A stretch of 60,137 nucleotides of DNA from Streptomyces sp. ISL-36 (GTDB lineage Bacteria; Actinomycetota; Actinomycetes; Streptomycetales; Streptomycetaceae), in assembly GCF_018614205.1 (NCBI RefSeq), contig NZ_JAGGOS010000069.1, positions 1 through 60,137 on the forward strand. The letters run 5' to 3'. The notes below the pieces were generated by a model. The model made no database searches and was not told the origin of the DNA. It saw only the letters and a program-made list of their open reading frames with translations. Positions within the stretch are counted from its first letter, which is position 1, and each line of letters begins with the position of its first letter. This document shows positions 1 to 8,700 of the stretch, one piece after another. Made by a program: the position numbers and the translations under genes.

Positions 1-34
1 CCAGGGCCTGCTCGTTCGGCATCTGCTCAGCCAC
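1..34 (-). CDS. ABC transporter ATP-binding protein, first codons only (partial)
   Basis: On the minus strand a GTG at 34 opens a frame reading V-A-E-Q-M-P-N-E-Q-A-L and runs off the window. It overlaps the end of the permease gene by 8 bases, and a second in-frame ATG lies at 22. ABC-2 polysaccharide or teichoic-acid exporters are normally encoded as a permease followed by an ATPase, so this is most likely the nucleotide-binding subunit. Only eleven codons are visible, so the assignment rests on context alone. Confidence 0.35.
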   Translation of the reverse strand, partial: MAEQMPNEQAL

Positions 35-956
35 GGCCGTAGGTCTCCTCTGCCTTCCAGAAGTAGATGAATCCGCCCGCGAACGTCACCAGCGCCCATC
101 CGGCGGCGAGCGCCCAGACATGGGCCGGCAGCTGGTCGGCGGTGAAGCTCCCGACGAGTGCGAAGCGCATCAGGTCGATGTAGACGGCGGCGGGATTGGC
201 CTGCAGAGCCGTGATCAGCGCGTCCGGGAGGCGGCCGCTCTCCGCCAGGTGCCGGATGGACCACATGGCGCCGGAGACGTACATCCAGGTGCGCAGCAGG
301 AACGGCATCAGCTGCGCGATGTCCGGGGTGCGGGCGGCCAGGCGGGCCAGGGCGAGCGAGGCCCCGGCGTTGAAGAGCGACTGCAGGAGAAGTGCGGGGA
401 CGGCCAGGAGCCAGCTCCGGCGGGGGAACTCGCCGAAGCAGAACAGGATCGCGATCAGGGCGCAGAGCGACAGCGCGAGCTGCTGGAGCTGCTGGAGCGC
501 GAGGGAGAGCGGAAGGCTCGCACGGGGGAAGTGCAGCGCGCGGACCAGCCCGAGGTTTCCGCTGATCGCGCGGGTGCCGCTCATGATCGACTGCGAGGTG
601 AAGGTCCAGACGAAGATGCCCGTGATCAGGAACGGGACGTAGTCCGGGATGCCCTGCTGGACGTTCATCAGGACGCCGAAGATCAGGTAGTAGACCGCCG
701 CGTTGAGCAGCGGGGTCATCATCTGCCAGAGCTGGCCCAGTCTCGCCTGGCTGTACTGGGCGGTGAGACGGGCGGTCGCGAACGCGCCGATGAAGGCGCG
801 GCGCGACCAGAGCTGCCGGATGTACGAGGGGAGCGGGGGGCGGGCGCCGCTGACCGACAGGCCGTGGCGCAGGGCCAGTGCGCGCAGATCCTCGGCGGGG
901 ACGGTGGGCGTGGTGGGCGTAGTGGGCGTGGTGGGCGCGGCGGGGAGGGTGGGCAC
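27..956 (-). CDS. ABC-2 type exporter permease (TagG/Wzm-like)
   Basis: This 309-residue integral membrane protein resembles the membrane subunit of ABC-2 exporters that move teichoic acid or polysaccharide precursors out of the cell. A cytosolic N-terminus is followed by about six hydrophobic segments starting near residue 80 (motif QLWQMMTPLLNAAVYYLIFG, typical of the family). The GTG start gives a Pro-Thr-Thr-Pro repeat tail made by a 9-bp tandem repeat near bases 901-945. An AAGGAG lies rather far upstream, so a slightly different start is possible. The gene for its ATPase begins overlapping its stop codon. The divergent neighbour is a TetR regulator, which may control it. The substrate cannot be told from the sequence. 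Confidence 0.85.
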   Translation of the reverse strand: MPTLPAAPTTPTTPTTPTVPAEDLRALALRHGLSVSGARPPLPSYIRQLWSRRAFIGAFATARLTAQYSQARLGQLWQMMTPLLNAAVYYLIFGVLMNVQQGIPDYVPFLITGIFVWTFTSQSIMSGTRAISGNLGLVRALHFPRASLPLSLALQQLQQLALSLCALIAILFCFGEFPRRSWLLAVPALLLQSLFNAGASLALARLAARTPDIAQLMPFLLRTWMYVSGAMWSIRHLAESGRLPDALITALQANPAAVYIDLMRFALVGSFTADQLPAHVWALAAGWALVTFAGGFIYFWKAEETYGRG

Positions 957-1069
957 GGTGGTCGCTTTCGGGCTCCTTGACGACGGGACGGGTCCGTATC
1001 GTCGTTACGGGGAGGGTAGGGCGACCGTACGTCGGAACGCAACCGTCTCGTCGTGACGTGAGCGTTGGC

Positions 1070-1075
1070 TATCAT
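1070..1075 (+). promoter_or_regulatory. -10 element TATCAT of a probable leaderless promoter
   Basis: TATCAT fits the TANNNT -10 consensus and ends 7 bases before the ATG at 1083. No Shine-Dalgarno sequence lies between, so the TetR-family mRNA probably begins at or next to its start codon. The region 957-1069 between the divergent genes shows no convincing operator. Confidence 0.45.
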
Positions 1076-1082
1076 CCTGGTC

Positions 1083-1694
1083 ATGACCGAAGCCCCCGGC
1101 CCCGGACCCGCCCGCCGCGCCCCCGCCGGAGCCGCCGTGCTCCGCGAGGACGTCACGGAGGCCATTCGCGCCGCCGTCTTCGAGGAACTGGCCGCGGTCG
1201 GGTTCGCGCGCATGTCCATCGAGGGCATCGCCCGCCGCGCGGGCGTCGGCAAGACCGCCGTATACCGGCGCTGGAAGTCCAAGCTCTCGCTCGTCCTCGA
1301 TCTCGTCGGCGCCTTCGCCGTCCAGGGGATGCCCGCGCCGGCGACCGGTTCCCTGTACGGGGACGTGCGCGCCCTCCTGGAGGTCGCCTCGCACGCCCTG
1401 CGCCACCCCGTGGCCTCGCAGGTGATCCCGGACCTGCTGGTGGAGGCCGCGCGGCAGCCGGAGATCGCCGCGGCGATCAGGGCGGCCCTGCTCGACGGCC
1501 AGCAGGGAGTGGTGGCGCAGGTGGTGCGGGAAGCCATCGGCCGCGGCGAACTCCCCGAGGGTGCGGACCCCGACCGGGCGCTCGACCTGGTCGTGGGACC
1601 GCTCTACTGGCGGCTCGTGGTGGTGCGAGGCGACCTTCCCCAGGGGTACCTGGACGATCTCGCGCGGTCGGCGGTGGCGGCGCTCATCGCCTGA
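1083..1694 (+). CDS. TetR/AcrR family transcriptional regulator
   Basis: A 203-residue repressor-type protein. The N-terminal helix-turn-helix is visible in the stretch around IEGIARRAGVGKTAVYRRW, the usual TetR recognition-helix pattern; the C-terminal ligand-binding part ends near the motif VGPLYWRLVV common in this subfamily. A TTG six codons upstream (1065) would also open the frame, but ATG 1083 sits directly behind a TATCAT -10 box and is preferred. It is divergent from the ABC exporter permease, a common arrangement for a local repressor. The ligand is unknown. Confidence 0.85.
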   Translation: MTEAPGPGPARRAPAGAAVLREDVTEAIRAAVFEELAAVGFARMSIEGIARRAGVGKTAVYRRWKSKLSLVLDLVGAFAVQGMPAPATGSLYGDVRALLEVASHALRHPVASQVIPDLLVEAARQPEIAAAIRAALLDGQQGVVAQVVREAIGRGELPEGADPDRALDLVVGPLYWRLVVVRGDLPQGYLDDLARSAVAALIA

Positions 1695-1878
1695 GCCCAA
1701 GGCCCGAGTCCGAGACCCGACTCCGAGGCGTGAGTCCGAGGCGTGAGCCTGAGGCCCGAGCCCGAGGCGTGAGCCTGAGGCCCGAGTCCGAGGCGTGAGC
1801 CTGAGACCCGAGTCCGAGGCCTGAGCCCGAGACCCGAGACCCGAGCCTGAGGCCCGAGTCCCAGGCCCGAGCCCGTGG
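1695..1878. repeat. Degenerate 13-bp tandem repeat tract between convergent genes
   Basis: About eleven to twelve degenerate copies of a 13-base unit, typically GAGTCCGAGGCGT or GAGCCTGAGGCCC, fill the whole space between the TetR stop and the sugar permease stop. Each unit itself looks like two related halves. No other terminator hairpin is visible here. It appears to be non-coding, because both flanking genes converge on it. Confidence 0.85.
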
Positions 1879-1886
1879 CGGCGCCC

Positions 1887-2753
1887 CTACTTCACCGCGC
1901 CCGCCATCACCCCCGACACGAACTGCCGCTGGAAGGCGAAGAAGACCGCCAGCGGAATCACCATCGACACGAACGCGCCCGGCGCCAGGACGTCGATGTT
2001 GTTCCCGAACTGCCGCACCTGCTGCTGCAGCGCCACCGTGATCGGCGGCGACTCGGAGTCCGCGAAGATCAGAGCGACCAGCATGTCGTTCCAGACCCAC
2101 AGGAACTGGAAGATGCCGAGCGAGGCGATCGCCGGCCCGCCCAGCGGCATCACGACCCGCGTGAAGAGCCGGATCTCCCCCGCCCCGTCCAGCCGTGCCG
2201 CCTCCAGCAGCTCCCGCGGGATCTCCGCGAAGAAGTTCCGCAGCAGGAAGATCGCGAACGGCAGGCCGAAGGCGGTGTGGAAGAGCACGACCCCCAGCGT
2301 CGTCTCGAAGATGCCGATCGTGCCGAAGAGCTTCGAGACCGGGACGAGCGCGACCTGCACCGGTACCACCAGGAGCCCCACGACCACCAGGAACCACCAG
2401 TCCCGGCCCGGGAAGTCCAGCCACGCGAAGGCGTACCCGGCCAGCGAGCCGATGACGACGACGAGGACGGTCGCCGGCACGGTGATCAGCACGGTGGAGA
2501 GGAGTGAACCCGTGATCGTGTCGTTCGAGAGGAGGGCGGAGTAGTTCTCGGTGGTCAGCTGCGCCGGGGTGGTGAAGACCTGCCACCAGCCGCTCTCGCT
2601 GATGTCCGACGGTCCGCGGAGCGAGGAGAGCAGCAGCCCGACCGTGGGCATCAGCCAGAAGAGCCCCACGAGGACGAGGAAGATCCGCATCACACCGCCG
2701 GCGGCGCGGGCGGCGATCCGTGAGCCCAGGCCGCCTCCGTTCGACGCTGTCAC
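1887..2753 (-). CDS. Sugar ABC transporter permease, MalG/LacG type
   Basis: A 288-residue inner-membrane permease of the carbohydrate uptake (CUT1) family. It has six hydrophobic segments, and the EAA loop is visible as ELLEAARLDGAGEIRLF in the second half, where an ATPase docks. The GTG start at 2753 is preferred because GGGAGG lies 9 bases upstream and the start overlaps the upstream permease stop as GTGA, which implies translational coupling. It is the third gene of the operon binding protein, MalF-type permease, MalG-type permease. No ATPase gene is in the operon. In Streptomyces such systems commonly share the ATPase MsiK; that is family knowledge and is not seen here. Confidence 0.92.
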   Translation of the reverse strand: MTASNGGGLGSRIAARAAGGVMRIFLVLVGLFWLMPTVGLLLSSLRGPSDISESGWWQVFTTPAQLTTENYSALLSNDTITGSLLSTVLITVPATVLVVVIGSLAGYAFAWLDFPGRDWWFLVVVGLLVVPVQVALVPVSKLFGTIGIFETTLGVVLFHTAFGLPFAIFLLRNFFAEIPRELLEAARLDGAGEIRLFTRVVMPLGGPAIASLGIFQFLWVWNDMLVALIFADSESPPITVALQQQVRQFGNNIDVLAPGAFVSMVIPLAVFFAFQRQFVSGVMAGAVK

Positions 2754-4075
2754 CGGCGGGCCTCCCTTCGCATGCGGCGGATGTTGAAGGCCATCACCGG
2801 CAGTACGAGCAGCAGCAGGAGCACGGCGATGGCCGAGCCCACCCCGAGGTCCGCGTCCGTACCGAAGGACGAGCGGTACAACTGCAGCGCTAGCACGTTC
2901 GCGTCGTCCTGCGCCGAGCCCGGCGCGATGATGAAGACCAGGTCGAAGACCTTCAGCACGTTGATCACCAGGGTGACCAGGACGACGGCGAGGACCGGTG
3001 CGAGGAGCGGCACGGTGATCCGGCGGAAGACCTGCCACTCGTTCGCCCCGTCGACCCGGGCGGCTTCGAGGAGTTCACGGGGCACGCTCGCGAGACCGGC
3101 CGCGATCAGCACCATCGCGAACCCGGCCCACATCCACACGTAACTGCCGATGATGGCGGGGGTGACGAGCGAGGGGCCGAGCCACTCCACGCCGTTGTAC
3201 TGCTCCCGGAAATTGCTCGCGGGCAGCCGCAGCCGGGTCCCGTCGGCGGCCGCCGGAAGGCTGAAGGTGCCGTCGGCGGCCGCCGTGGTGGACGCGACCA
3301 CCGTGCCGTCCTCCCGTACGGCCTCGATACGCAGCCCCTTGAGGCCGCGCTCCTGCGGGTCGACGACGTTCGGCTTCCCGCCGCCGCCCTTGGTGAAGTC
3401 CAGCCAGGCGGCGCCGGTGATCCGGCCCTCCTCGGCAGGCGGTTCGTGCGCAGGCCGGGCGTCCTGCGGCATCTGCGCGGGCGCGACTCCGACCAGCGGC
3501 AGCCGCGCGATCTCTCCGGCACGGACCGGGTTCTTGGTGACGTACGCGCCACCGCCCGCCGCTTCCAGGGGGTGGACGGGCAGCGGACGCGCCTTCGGGA
3601 AGACGGAGGACTCGGCGAACGTGTCGTGGACACCGACCCAGACCGCGTTCGCCACGCCGCGGTCCGGGTCCTGCTCGTAGACCAGCCGGAAGATGATTCC
3701 GGCGGCGAGCATCGAGATCGCCATGGGCATGAAGACGATCAGCTTGAACGCCGTTCCCCAGCGCACCCGTTCGGTGAGCACCGCGAAGATCAGGCCGAGG
3801 GCGGTGGCGACGGTCGGGGCGAGGACCACCCAGATCGCGTTGTTCTGGACGGCGGTGAGGATGGTGTCGTCGGTGAAGAGCTCGACGTAGTTGTCGAGCC
3901 CGGCGAAGGCATCACCGGACTTGTCGAAGAACGAGCGGTAGACGGAGTACCCGATCGGGTAGACGACGAGCGCGCCGAGCAGCAGCAGGGCGGGGAAGAG
4001 GAACCCCACCGCCACTGCCTTACGGGTGCCGGTGACACTCCTGGTCGGTCCGGGCGGCTTGGGGGCCATGGTCAT
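2750..4075 (-). CDS. Sugar ABC transporter permease, MalF type, with large extracytoplasmic insert
   Basis: A 441-residue CUT1 permease, longer than the usual ~300. Hydrophobic segments occur near residues 22-42, 80-100, 110-132, 303-328, 355-385 and 412-430, and the EAA loop is ELLEAARVDGANEWQVF near 335-351. Between residues ~135 and 300 there is a soluble insertion placed where a periplasm-facing loop should be. Residues ~244-285 of it (GLKGLRIEAVREDGTVVAS then DGTFSLPA) resemble a prealbumin/SdrD-B-like beta-sandwich. E. coli MalF also has a large loop domain (P2), so an analogous role in docking the binding protein is reasonable. ATG 4075 follows a GAGG; an alternative ATG lies two codons in. 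Confidence 0.9.
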   Translation of the reverse strand: MTMAPKPPGPTRSVTGTRKAVAVGFLFPALLLLGALVVYPIGYSVYRSFFDKSGDAFAGLDNYVELFTDDTILTAVQNNAIWVVLAPTVATALGLIFAVLTERVRWGTAFKLIVFMPMAISMLAAGIIFRLVYEQDPDRGVANAVWVGVHDTFAESSVFPKARPLPVHPLEAAGGGAYVTKNPVRAGEIARLPLVGVAPAQMPQDARPAHEPPAEEGRITGAAWLDFTKGGGGKPNVVDPQERGLKGLRIEAVREDGTVVASTTAAADGTFSLPAAADGTRLRLPASNFREQYNGVEWLGPSLVTPAIIGSYVWMWAGFAMVLIAAGLASVPRELLEAARVDGANEWQVFRRITVPLLAPVLAVVLVTLVINVLKVFDLVFIIAPGSAQDDANVLALQLYRSSFGTDADLGVGSAIAVLLLLLVLPVMAFNIRRMRREARR

Positions 4076-4081
4076 GGCGCC

Positions 4082-5461
4082 TCAGCTCTTGTACGCCTTG
4101 GCCGCGTCGGCCTCCAGCCGTGCCTGGGTCCCCGCGATGTCCTTGGGGTTCTTCAGGAAGTCCTGGAGCGCCTTCCACTCGCCCTTGCCGGGCGTCCCGC
4201 CGAACGACTGCGGCATCTGGTCCGACATGTCGAAGCGGAAGTCGTCCCCGGCCGCGATGAGGGCCTTGGCGATCTCGCGCTGCACGTCGTTGGGGTACGC
4301 CGCCGGGTCCAGGCTCTTGTTGGGCGAGATGAAGCCGCCGGCCTTCGCCCAGATGGCGGCCGCGTCCGGCGAGGCGAGGAAGGTCAGGAGCGCCTGCGCC
4401 CCCTTGGTGTCCTTCAGCGCCACGGCCGCGTCGCCGGCCGTCACCACCGGGGACTCCGCGCCCTCGCCGACGGCGGGGAAGGGGAACACCTTCGCGTCCG
4501 TACCGATCTTCGCACTGGTCTGCGCGATGTTGACCGTCACGAAGTCGCCCTCGAAGACCATCGCCCCCTTGGGCTGGTCGCCGCCGGTGAAGGTCTGGGT
4601 GACCGAGGCGGGGAACTCCGTCTGCAGTGCGCCGTCCGCGCCGCCCGCGAGCAGATTCGGCTTGCCGAACAGCTCACCGAGCGTGGTGAGCGCCCGGGTG
4701 ACCGAGGCGTCCGTCCACTTGATCTGATGCTTGGCCAACTGGTCGTACTTCTCCGGGCCCGCCTGCGAGAGGTAGATGTTCTCGAACCAGTCCGTCAGCG
4801 TCCAGCCGTCCGCGCCGCCCACCGAGACGGGGGTGACGCCGGACGCGGAGATCGTCTCGGCGGTGGAGAGGAAGTCCTTCCAGGTCTTCGGCTCGGTGGC
4901 TCCCGCGTTCTCGAAGGCCGCGCTGTTGTACCAGATCAGGGACTTGTTGGCGGCCTTGAAGTACACGCCGTACTGGGTGCCGTCGACGGCGCCGAGATCC
5001 TGCCAGCCCTTGGAGTAGTGGGCGGCGAGCTGGGCCTTGGCCTCCGGGCCCACCGGCTTGATCCACTTTTGGGCGGCGGCCTGCTGGATCGCGCCGACCT
5101 GGGGGAGCATCGCCACGTCGGGCGGGGAGCCACCGGCGATCTTCGTACCGAGGAAGTTCACGATCGGGTCCTGGGCGGGCACGAAGGTGACCGTGGCGCC
5201 GGTGCGCTTCTCGAACTCCTTGAGGACCTTGGTGAAGTTCTCCTGCTCGGGGCCGGTCCAGACGGCCGCGACTTCGATCTTCTCGCCCTTCAGGGAAGGC
5301 AGGGAGAGACTCTTGCCGCCGGGGCTGCTGCTCGGCGGTTCGCCGGGGTCGGTGCCGTCGGCGCCGCCGCACCCGGCGAGGGTGAGGGCGCCGAGGGCGG
5401 TGAGGGTGGTGATCGCCGCCGCGGCCCTGCGTGTGCGAGGTGTACGAAGAGTTGTACGCAT
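4082..5461 (-). CDS. Sugar ABC transporter substrate-binding lipoprotein
   Basis: A 459-residue extracellular solute-binding protein of the CUT1 type and first gene of the operon. The N-terminus has a twin-Arg-free Sec signal ending in the lipobox L-A-G-C with Cys31. The mature part carries the usual features of family 1 binding proteins (FEKRTGATVTFVP near the N-lobe, YGVYFKAANKSLIWYN, and ASPDAAAIWAKAGGFISPN). ATG 5461 is chosen because it gives a complete lipoprotein signal and has AGGAGA upstream. The reading frame stays open further upstream, but that part lacks signal-peptide character. The stop lies 6 bases before the MalF-type permease start. The sugar is not identifiable. Confidence 0.92.
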   Translation of the reverse strand: MRTTLRTPRTRRAAAAITTLTALGALTLAGCGGADGTDPGEPPSSSPGGKSLSLPSLKGEKIEVAAVWTGPEQENFTKVLKEFEKRTGATVTFVPAQDPIVNFLGTKIAGGSPPDVAMLPQVGAIQQAAAQKWIKPVGPEAKAQLAAHYSKGWQDLGAVDGTQYGVYFKAANKSLIWYNSAAFENAGATEPKTWKDFLSTAETISASGVTPVSVGGADGWTLTDWFENIYLSQAGPEKYDQLAKHQIKWTDASVTRALTTLGELFGKPNLLAGGADGALQTEFPASVTQTFTGGDQPKGAMVFEGDFVTVNIAQTSAKIGTDAKVFPFPAVGEGAESPVVTAGDAAVALKDTKGAQALLTFLASPDAAAIWAKAGGFISPNKSLDPAAYPNDVQREIAKALIAAGDDFRFDMSDQMPQSFGGTPGKGEWKALQDFLKNPKDIAGTQARLEADAAKAYKS

Positions 5462-5669
5462 TGCTGCCCCGTCTCTCCTGTGCGCGTGCTCGTCCCGTGC
5501 GCGCGTGCTCCTGCTCATGCTCGTGCCGACAGGTCTACGCCGGGCGCTGGGGGCCCGCAATACCGCCTCGGGTGGGAACAGGGCGATCGTGATGGGCTCG
5601 TGACGTCCTGTCAGGCGGGTGGGGGCGGGTGGGGGCGGGTGTGTGCGGGCGCACGGACGGTGCGGCGGA

Positions 5670-5698
5670 GGTGAGCCGTCGGTGGACCGCGGCTCACC
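5670..5698 (-). terminator. Hairpin terminator candidate after the FHA/FtsK-like gene
   Basis: Perfect 9-bp inverted repeat GGTGAGCCG/CGGCTCACC around an 11-base loop, about 70 bases past the stop codon of the FHA/FtsK-like gene. No T-run follows, as is usual in Streptomyces. Confidence 0.55.
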
Positions 5699-5722
5699 CG
5701 TCGGTGGATCTTTGTCGGCGCC

Positions 5723-5766
5723 GGGGTGGTGGTGTCGGTGGTGGTGGTGTCGGTGGTGGTGGTGTG
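5723..5766. repeat. 15-bp GGT-rich tandem repeat abutting a stop codon
   Basis: About three copies of the unit GGTGGTGGTGGTGTC, the first truncated, end directly at the TGA (5767-5769, minus strand) of the FHA/FtsK-like gene. Slippage here could move the 3' end of that gene's transcript but would not alter its reading frame. Confidence 0.75.
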
Positions 5767-8700
5767 TCAGCTGCGGACGGCGGGGGTGAGCGGAGGAACC
5801 GGCGTGGCGTCGACGGAGCGGGCGGCCCGGTCCAGGGCCGAGGCCAGCAGCGCCAGGTCGGTCGGGCCGTTGCCGAGTTCGCGGACGGGTCTGCGGGTGG
5901 GCGGGTCGCCCATCCGCTCCCACTCCAGCGGAACCACGGTCGGCCGGAGCGTCGCCGTGCGAGGGATCCGGCCGGTGACCCGGCCTGTCTGGAACGGGGT
6001 CACCCGCCCGTCGGGGTGCCCCAGCCTGCCCCGGCCGGGCGCGGGGTCGTCGGGGCCGGCCGCCACGGGGGCGGCGTCGAGCACGACCCGCAGCCGGGCG
6101 CCGTGGGCCAGTTCCGTGTCCGCCGTACGGTCCGGGCGGGCCGAGGCCGCGATCAGGTGCACGCCGAGCCGCTCGCCGCTGCGCGCCACGGCTTCGAGAG
6201 CCCGCACGACGGACCCGGCGGCGGGGCGCCCCGGCGACCCGAGAGCGGGTGCCACGAGCGCGTCGAAGTCGTCGACGAGGACGACGAGCCGGGGGAGGGG
6301 CGCGCCTGCCTCCCACGCGGCGGCGGTGCCGCCGGCGCCGCTGACGGGGTCGGCTGTTTCCGCGCGTGCCTCGGAGCGTGGCTCCGAGCGTGGATCGACC
6401 TGTGGGTCGTGACGCGGGTCGTGACGCGGGTTCTGGCGCGGGTCGTGACGGGGGTCGGTCCGCAGGTGCAGGGTCGCTCCGTTGTGCGGGTCGCGTTCCC
6501 CGCCGGGGTGGGGCACCCGGCCGGAGGTCTCGCCGTCAGGGGCCCGTCGGGGCAGCCTGCCGCTCGGGCGGTCACCGAGGTCGTCCGCGCCCGGCCGCGC
6601 GGTGCGGGTGCTGGGCCGGTCTCCGAGGTCCGCGTCACTCGTACGGAGGGTGCGGCCACTGGGGCGGTAGGTCAGTTCGTCGGCGCCCGTGCGCACCGTC
6701 CGGCCGCTGGGGCGGGCCTGGAGGTCGTCGCCGACCGGCTGGGGTTCGCGGGGGTCATGGGCGCCGGGGCGGGCGCCGATCGCTCCCGCGCCCGTGCGCA
6801 GGGTCCGGCTGCTGGTTCGGTCGGCGGAGGAGCGGTCGGTGGCCCGGTCGGCGGAGGAGTGCTCGGTGACGGAGCCGTTGGTGAGGGAGCCGTCGGCCGT
6901 GCGGGAGACCCGGCCGCTCGGGGTGTCGGCGAGGGCGCCCGGCGTGCGGGCGTCGGGGATGCGGGCGGTCGTGCGGGCGCCCGGCGACACCGTCTCCGCC
7001 GCGCTCGGCGTGCGCTGGCCGATCAGACGAGCGGCGCCCCGGCGGTCGGCGAAGTGCCCGTCCCCCAGGATCTCCGCACGGCGCTTCAACTCGGCGCCCA
7101 GCGCCTGCGCGAACTCGCGCATCCGCACCGGGTCCGAGGCGACCAGATGCTCGGTGACGTGCGGCAGCTCCGTACAGGCGGCCAGGCCCTCGCCCCGCTC
7201 GCCCCCGGCGCCGTCGACCAGGAGCAGCCCGAGCCGGTCCGGGCGGCCTCCGGCCGCCAGGGACGCGGCGATCGACCGGAGCAGCTCCGTGCGTCCACTG
7301 CCCGCAGGCCCTTCGATCAGCAGGTGCGGACCCTCCTGGGTGAGGTCGACCGAGACCGGCCCGCGCGGTCCGGCGCCCAGGACGGCCGTCCCGTCGCTCG
7401 CGGAGGCCCAGCGGGCCATCAGCGAGGCGGGGGTGGCCCGGGCGAGACCGAGCTCGTCGAGCAGCCGGGCCGACCGGGGGAGCGCCGCGGCGGAGGCCCG
7501 CCCGTGCGGGGCGGGCGCGTCGGTGCGCAGCGGGGCGAGCGCCCGCGCGAAGCGCTCCGCCCAGGCGACCGAGACCGCGTCCACCACACCGACGGTGCCG
7601 TGTCCCGCGGCCCTGCCTCCCGCCGTACGCAGCAGCCGCAGCGCCGTCGCCACGTCGCCGCTGAGCAGGGCGACCGCCCCGCACTCGCGGAAGGCGAGCG
7701 AGGCCGCGCACGCGCTCTCGTAGGTCGCCGCGACCGGGGAGACGGGCGAGGCGGCCGGAGCCTCGGCCAGACAGAGGAGGTGGATGCCCGCCGCCCTCCC
7801 TGCTCCGGCGAGCCGCGCGGTCGTCTCGCGCAGGGCCGCGGAACCTGGGTCGCCGTCCACGATCACGATCGTGACCGGTCCTTCGTGGCGCGCCGCCGCC
7901 TCGGCGACGGCCGCGCGGTCGGCGCTCGGCCAGCCGGGCCCGAGCGGTCCGTCGTCCAGCCGCCGGGTGAGCTCGGACGTACGGGCGTGGGCCTGATCGC
8001 GGTCGTACGCGAGGAGGAGGCGGCAGTCCTGGCCGTGCGCCGGGCGGAGGTGCGGGAGCCAGCCGAGCCAGCCCCAGGCACGGCGCCGTTCCTCCAGGGA
8101 ACGGTTCCGGTCCGCGCTGATCAGCACGATCTCCAGGTCGGAGGGCGCGTGCAGGGCCGCGAGCTGGGCCACGACGGAGCGGGCGAGCCCGGCGAGCCGG
8201 TTGCCGGGCCCCGCGAGCCCGAGCGATCCGACCTCCCGCAGGCCGACGGTGACCGGCACACCGGCGAGCTCGGCCCGGTCGGTCGTGCCGAGCCGGACCA
8301 CCAGGGCCTCGGGATGGTCCGTGCTCCGCTCCCAGAGCCGAGGGCCGGGACCGAGAGCGGTGAGCAGCACGGCGGCCGGGTCGGGCCAGGTCTCGGCGGA
8401 CGGCAGCCGGCCGGCTGCCAGGGCCGTACCGGACGAGGCGCCGGCGGTTTGGGCACCGGCCTCGGCCGTCGCAGGCAGCTCCTCCTCCTTGGCACCCGCG
8501 AACCGCCGGGCCCAGGCTCCTATGCCGCGCCTGCCCCGAGAGGCCTGGAGGGGGGCCTGGCGCCGGGTCTGCCGGGTCCTGCTGTGTCCTTCGCCGCCAT
8601 CGCCCTCGCCGTCCCGGCCGTCGGCCTCGGCGCGTGCGTGGGTGGGGGAGCCGCCGTGCGTGTCGTCCTGGGACCGCGGGCCCGCGCCGGAAGCGAGGCC

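Larger units (their letters stand above)
5462..5766 (-). other. 305-bp intergenic region upstream of the sugar operon
   Basis: This stretch must hold the promoter of the minus-strand sugar operon, but I see no convincing -35/-10 pair. A CG/GT-rich stretch near 5600-5640 contains repeats of GGTGGGGGCG. A hairpin at 5670-5698 and a GTG-rich repeat at 5723-5766 lie next to the stop of the upstream ATPase gene. No small gene is credible. Confidence 0.6.
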
